DNA from: Euperipatoides rowelli
Taxonomy: Eukaryota; Onychophora; Udeonychophora; Euonychophora; Peripatopsidae
NCBI GenBank assembly: GCA_003024985.2
Contig: PXIH01S0010053.1
Direction: 5' to 3' (one strand)
Length of the DNA: 11,628 nt
Notes under the pieces: model-generated
Database searches by the model: none
The model's input: only the letters and a program-made list of their open reading frames with translations
What the model was told of the DNA's origin: nothing
Made by a program: the position numbers and the translations under genes
Shown: positions 8,193 through 11,628 of the stretch, in pieces
Layout of the letters: the number at the start of each line of letters is the position of its first letter
Numbering within the stretch: position 1 is the stretch's first letter

Positions 8193-8932
8193 CAGTGGCA
8201 TAGATAGACCCAGGCCTACCCAGGCAGGCCCGGGTAAATCGTACTTGGACCCGGGCAGCCCAACAAACGACACGTATATTTTAAAATAAAATATAATAGT
8301 TTAAATAATAGTACGACAATTAAAATAAATAAATGTGACGGCGTACTTATTAAGATAAGACAATTTAATTTATTGCTGTATAATTCTAAATAAATTTATG
8401 ATTAAATTATTTGTTAAAATTGATTTCAGATTTTCAAAAACTTTATACGAAGAATAATTCTTACACATTCTCGTTTTGACTTACAGCGCGCTTGTTATAC
8501 TTTTTATAGATTTTTTTTATTTTTATTCATCCATTCCGAGTTAGCTTTCACTTTACCCAGTAAGAGCAAATGATACACATTTAACATTTTACAATGCCTC
8601 CCCAAAGGAGTATTGTGTGGAAAGCTAGTCATATCAATCTGCAATCATATAAGAATTGAAAAAATAAAAGTCGTAATTTGGATCCCGGAATATGATTAAT
8701 TCAATCCAACAGTATTTATTTTTCTAACCTGTAGAAATTTATACATTCTGATATTGTTGTAAGCTTATGCATGTGACCTATTTTATTCAATCTACGTTTA
8801 ACTCAATTCTCCTAGACATGGCTGATTTAAATTTTTGTAAACAATTATGTTGCTGGATTGCTATTTCACCAGAAAGTAAACAGAAAGTGTTGTAAGGAAA
8901 CTACTGGTAAGAGTGATTCTCTTCCATTGGAG
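8193..8932. mobile_element. Candidate hAT-like element, about 740 bp
   Basis: The left end CAGTGGCATAGATAGACC resembles the CAGTGGCGTAG ends common in hAT elements and runs into a G+C-rich terminal block (8205-8262). An exact 8-bp direct repeat, CGACTAGC, flanks the unit at 8185-8192 and 8933-8940, the duplication length expected for hAT. The right terminus is poor: read inward, CAATGGAAGAGA matches CAGTGGCATAGA at 9 of 12 positions but sits 3 bp inside the repeat. The interior is AT-rich without a transposase frame. The flanking repeat lies in a local 8-bp-period sequence (CGACTAGA-CGACTAGC-AACTAGCC), which weakens it as proof of transposition. Confidence 0.45.
8228..8256. repeat. G+C-rich inverted repeat at the left end of the hAT-like candidate
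   Basis: GCCCGGGT (8228-8235) is exactly complementary to ACCCGGGC (8249-8256), with a 13-nt loop. It is the most G+C-rich block of the window. Terminal G+C-rich hairpins of this kind are common just inside hAT ends. Confidence 0.85.
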
Positions 8933-8951
8933 CGACTAGCAACTAGCCAGT

Positions 8952-9410
8952 CTTTAAATCCATTGCTGGTGTAAATGTAAATGCACTCGTATTAATGGAA
9001 GAGAAAAAAAATGAATAAGAAAATTTTATTTATTTTAAGCTTCAATAAAGTCGTGTATGTATTTTAAATAGGAAAAAATTAATAAATTTTGTATATCAAT
9101 ATTTCCAGTCTGTATGATAAAACATTAAATATGTTTTTGTAAATATAAATCAATCAAAAAGCATAAATTTGTTTACAAGACTATTAGGCTAAATAAAAAA
9201 TAATTAAATATATTTTAGCAATTTAAGCTAAATTTACTTGGAAAATATTAAAGTTCTATATCTGTTACAGAAAAATGTATTTACAGTCATTGTCGTCAGC
9301 AGAAAAAATGCACGAGAGGGCGGGGGGATTTTTATTTTTAAAATATTCTTTTATTTTTAGTTGTATGGAACTTTTGATACTTCACAATTGTAATATTATT
9401 AAAGAATGNA
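8952..9410. other. AT-rich intron stretch, nothing recognised
   Basis: There is no coding signal. A short G-rich patch (GAGAGGGCGGGGGG) occurs near 9313-9326. Position 9409 is an unresolved base next to the minisatellite. Confidence 0.5.
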
Positions 9411-9569
9411 AATAGTTCCTTTTTTAAAAAAAAAAAGAAAAAGGAAAGGAAACTAGTTCCTTTTTTTAAAAAAAAGGAAAAGGAAAGGAAACTAGTTCCT
9501 TTTTTAAAAAAAAAAAGAAAAAGAAAGGAAACTAGTTCCTTTTTTTAAAAAGGAAAAGGAAATGAATTA
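9411..9569. repeat. Self-complementary minisatellite, about 40-bp unit, nearly 4 copies
   Basis: Units begin with TAGTTCC at 9413, 9454, 9493 and 9533, giving periods of 41, 39 and 40 bp. Each unit is TAGTTCC, T6-T7, an A run of 5-11, then GAAAAAGGAAAGGAAAC or a close variant. The TTCCTTTTTTT half pairs with the AAAAAAGGAA half, so each unit can fold on itself, and the junction reads GGAAACTAGTTCC. Copies differ mainly in A/T run length and single G/A changes. The last copy decays into AATGAATTAGTAC. Confidence 0.95.
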
Positions 9570-9696
9570 GTACTAATATATTGCTTTATTCCATTAATTT
9601 ATTCAATAACAAATTTCATTCGGGATAAAGTTAAATTTTATTTATAATTGCACAAATCTAGTTATTTTTTTTAACTAAAGTTACTAATTCTCTAAA

Positions 9697-9770
9697 GCCA
9701 CATTTACACTGGATACTTTTCTAGAACAAGTTGTGCAATGCATTGCGATGTGGACAAGTGTAAACACGCA
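9697..9770. mobile_element. Possible short relic of a DNA transposon end
   Basis: GCCACATTTACACTGG near 9697-9712 and CAAGTGTAAACACG (9755-9768) share an inverted TTTACACT core (10 of 14 bases). Between them is a perfect 12-bp palindrome, GCAATGCATTGC (9735-9746). The paired wording 'ACATTTACACTGG ... CAAGTGTAAACACG' resembles terminal sequence of short DNA transposons in several animal genomes, but that is recollection. No target duplication was found. Confidence 0.3.
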
Positions 9771-10490
9771 AACGAATTCTGTTGCAATACAGCTTACCGA
9801 ATCCTTTACCTAATTCTTTGTTTTCCCACTAAAAATTGACTGTTTAAGATAAACTAGAACTTAAATTTTATATATCAGAATTTATTGAGCCTTATATAGC
9901 TTTAATTAACAGAACAAATTATTTTGCCGATATTTTAAGCAAATATTTGTTGAATAGTATAATAAATCTTTAAACAGTTATATTTAATTAAAAACACTGA
10001 AATTTAAAATTTAATAAATATGTTTCCAGAAAAAGAAATTCAAAAAGTAAAAAAAAAAAAGTAGATTTGTAAAAACAATTACTATATTCTAATAAAGAAA
10101 ATATGTTAGCCATTTTTTTTAAAAACGCAGATATTTTTTTTTAAACATAAAGGTTGTTAAAAAAACTTAAAGGCAAGAAACATAAATAAACAATTTGCAA
10201 GAAAATATATTTTGTAATAATATCATTTTTTATATTACTGTACATACAGTGTAAACATAAAAATTGGTATGGTAGTCATATTATTTTAAAACTATCTAAT
10301 AAAAAATATTAAAAAAAAATTTTAATCAAGAGATACAGACATAACAAAAACAAGCATGATGAAGATAAGTAATCATGGTGGAGTTTTGAAAACCTACTGT
10401 ATTTATTAGCTTTTACTATCCTGAAGTAAAGACATTGTTAATAAATGTTTGACTGAAATTTAAAGATTAGTATTGTTATTAAAGGTTTTT
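9771..10490. other. Very AT-rich intron stretch next to the exon, nothing recognised
   Basis: A-runs and T-runs dominate. The palindrome ACTGTA-CA-TACAGT at 10237-10250 is the only structured element noticed. No exon or transposon ends were identified. Confidence 0.5.
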
Positions 10491-10498
10491 ATTCTTAC

Positions 10499-10624
10499 TA
10501 CATGCAGTGCCAGGAACTGGAACCCTTTTTCGGTCTGGACATTCACATAACACACCATCATTTGTTTGAATACATATAGTTCCAGATTGGCATTTATTTG
10601 GAACGCAGTTATTAACAGTAGGTA
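10499..10624 (-). CDS. Internal exon encoding one EGF-like domain (upstream exon of the EGF-repeat gene)
   Basis: This is a 126-nt minus-strand exon. The acceptor lies after a pyrimidine-rich tract ending in CTAG (AG at 10625-10626) and the donor is GTAAGAAT at 10491-10498. Both borders are phase 1, leaving 41 whole codons, open throughout. Cysteines fall at residues 6, 11, 17, 26, 28 and 41, giving C-x4-C-x5-C-x8-C-x1-C-x12-C, the classic EGF-like spacing (disulfides 1-3, 2-4, 5-6 by family rule). The CxC pair reads CEC. There is no D/N-x-D/N-E/Q-C calcium-binding start. One-domain, phase 1-1 exons are the standard unit for shuffled EGF domains in extracellular proteins, so the product is probably secreted or on the cell surface. 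The 41 residues do not identify the orthologue. No signal peptide or start codon is visible, so this is an internal exon. Confidence 0.9.
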
Positions 10625-11628
10625 CTAGAAAAAATAAATTGGTTAAAAGAAGAGAAATATATTATTATAAATTTTTACTTACCAAAAAAAAAAACATAAT
10701 TTATCATATAAGTTAAAGGAACAATTAATATATTAAACAGATTTTAATACAAAAAAAAAATTATTTAAGGGGCAAAAAAATTTAACACTTTTTAACTTAT
10801 TTTTAAACTTTAGAACAAGAATTGGTTTGTATTTTTAGGGTATGTCATTTTTTATATCCTTTAAATTTAGCAAAATTTAATATTAAAAAGCATTGACATT
10901 AAAAAAAAATTAAATGTAAAAAAAAAATTATTGATTATTGTCATTAACACAAATGGTTTCAAAATTGGAATTGTAATAATTCATTTATTATTGTATTTAA
11001 AAAAAAAGATTTCATTGATGAATCTTGTTATGGATTAAAACTAATTAAATTAAGAACTTGCAGCATGTTTAAACAATTTTGAATTAACCACTCACCCACA
11101 AACAAAAAATCAGTAATATTTTGAAACAAGGCAAATTTTAAAAATTAGTGGTGCCATTTAATTTTTTAAATCTTCTTGATTTTCATACACAAAGAGCAAA
11201 TAATTATAAACTATCATCACATAAAGTTATATTCTTATGAAGAGATGTTAATTCCTATAGACTGCTCATAGTTACTTTTTATGGAATTGTAGTATTTCAA
11301 ACATCATATTTCTAGAGCATTTTTAAATAAAACTTGTTGCTACAATATATTTTATGATATTAAAAAAATGTTTTCATAATATCTTGAAGCAAATTAAAAA
11401 AATATTAGATAACAAAGGTTGCATTCTATTATTTTTAACAAATGCTTTAAAAAGTTTTACAGTTTTTACAAAAATATGTGTCATTTACTAAATAAATTTA
11501 GCAAATAACAGAATAAATCCTCTGGATTTATTCCTTGAATTAATACTTTGCTTAACAAGATATTCTGAACTATAAGTGTTTAACAAATTTTTGCTACCTT
11601 TTATTACTATTTTGTGCAGGTGACCCTT
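10625..11628. other. AT-rich sequence upstream of the first exon, presumably the preceding intron
   Basis: There is a good polypyrimidine tract immediately before the exon (10627-10662 read on the minus strand). Beyond it there is no coding signal, start codon context or second EGF exon. It contains several A7-A11 runs. Confidence 0.5.
11511..11533. repeat. Perfect inverted repeat: 10-bp arms, 3-nt loop
   Basis: GAATAAATCC (11511-11520) is exactly complementary to GGATTTATTC (11524-11533), with TCT between. In the presumed minus-strand transcript it would form a compact hairpin within the intron. No partner repeat or known element was recognised. Confidence 0.9.

Larger units (their letters stand above)
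3009..10498 (-). other. Large intron (about 7.5 kb) of the EGF-repeat gene, loaded with transposons
   Basis: This span is bounded by a GTAAGAAT donor (10491-10498) and a TTTTTTAG acceptor (AG at 3009-3010) on the minus strand. I looked for further EGF exons (CxC codon pairs between plausible splice sites) and found none, although a small, divergent or alternative exon could be missed. Over half of the length is accounted for by the mobile elements and repeats listed separately. They lie end to end with little nesting, in both orientations. The remainder is AT-rich sequence without recognisable coding potential. Confidence 0.7.

Noticed and set aside
10660-10690. Minus-strand donor-like GGTAAGTAAA upstream of the first EGF exon
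   Set aside because: The preceding sequence on the minus strand is A-rich with stops and no EGF signature, so there is no exon for it to end.
11590-11628. Plus-strand acceptor-like TATTTTGTGCAG near the right edge
   Set aside because: Only a few bases follow it, the known gene runs on the opposite strand and there is no supporting coding signal.

Overview
This window looks like a stretch of nuclear DNA from an animal with a very AT-rich genome, most likely an arthropod, although that placement is an inference. There are no long open frames, prokaryotic gene layout, tRNA, rRNA or CRISPR array that I can see. The coding content is two small exons on the minus strand. Both have good GT-AG borders and intron phase 1 at both ends, and each encodes exactly one six-cysteine EGF-like domain. 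They read 10499-10624 first and 2877-3008 second, so they appear to be exons of one EGF-repeat gene (secreted or cell-surface) separated by an intron of about 7.5 kb. The gene's start, end and other exons are not in the window.

The intron is the main content, and more than half of it can be explained by mobile DNA. From left to right it holds: a short hAT-like MITE (3397-3712) with an internal 29-bp tandem duplication; a larger non-autonomous DNA transposon (3783-5128) with 37-bp imperfect terminal inverted repeats around CAGTGTTTGG; a foldback-type element (5461-6260) with arms of about 200 bp, each ending in its own 21-bp palindrome; a 5'-truncated, frameshifted RTE-type LINE (6433-7337, plus strand, antisense to the host gene) with a likely 15/14-bp target duplication; a hAT-like candidate (8193-8932) flanked by an exact 8-bp direct repeat; a self-complementary minisatellite with a period of about 40 bp (9411-9569); and a short relic resembling transposon terminal sequence (9697-9770).

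Left of the second exon (1-2876) there is a G+C-richer island at about 180-610 with a possible decayed open frame of unknown origin, microsatellites, a perfect 18-bp-stem hairpin at 2038-2077 and a degenerate 50-bp-spaced direct repeat at 2660-2738. Right of the first exon (10625-11628) is AT-rich sequence, presumably the preceding intron, with one perfect 10-bp-stem hairpin.

I see no complete gene and nothing that amounts to a new multi-gene system. The features most worth a second look are the foldback element with palindromic ends, the clustering of several transposon families in one intron, and the GGAA/TTCC self-complementary minisatellite.
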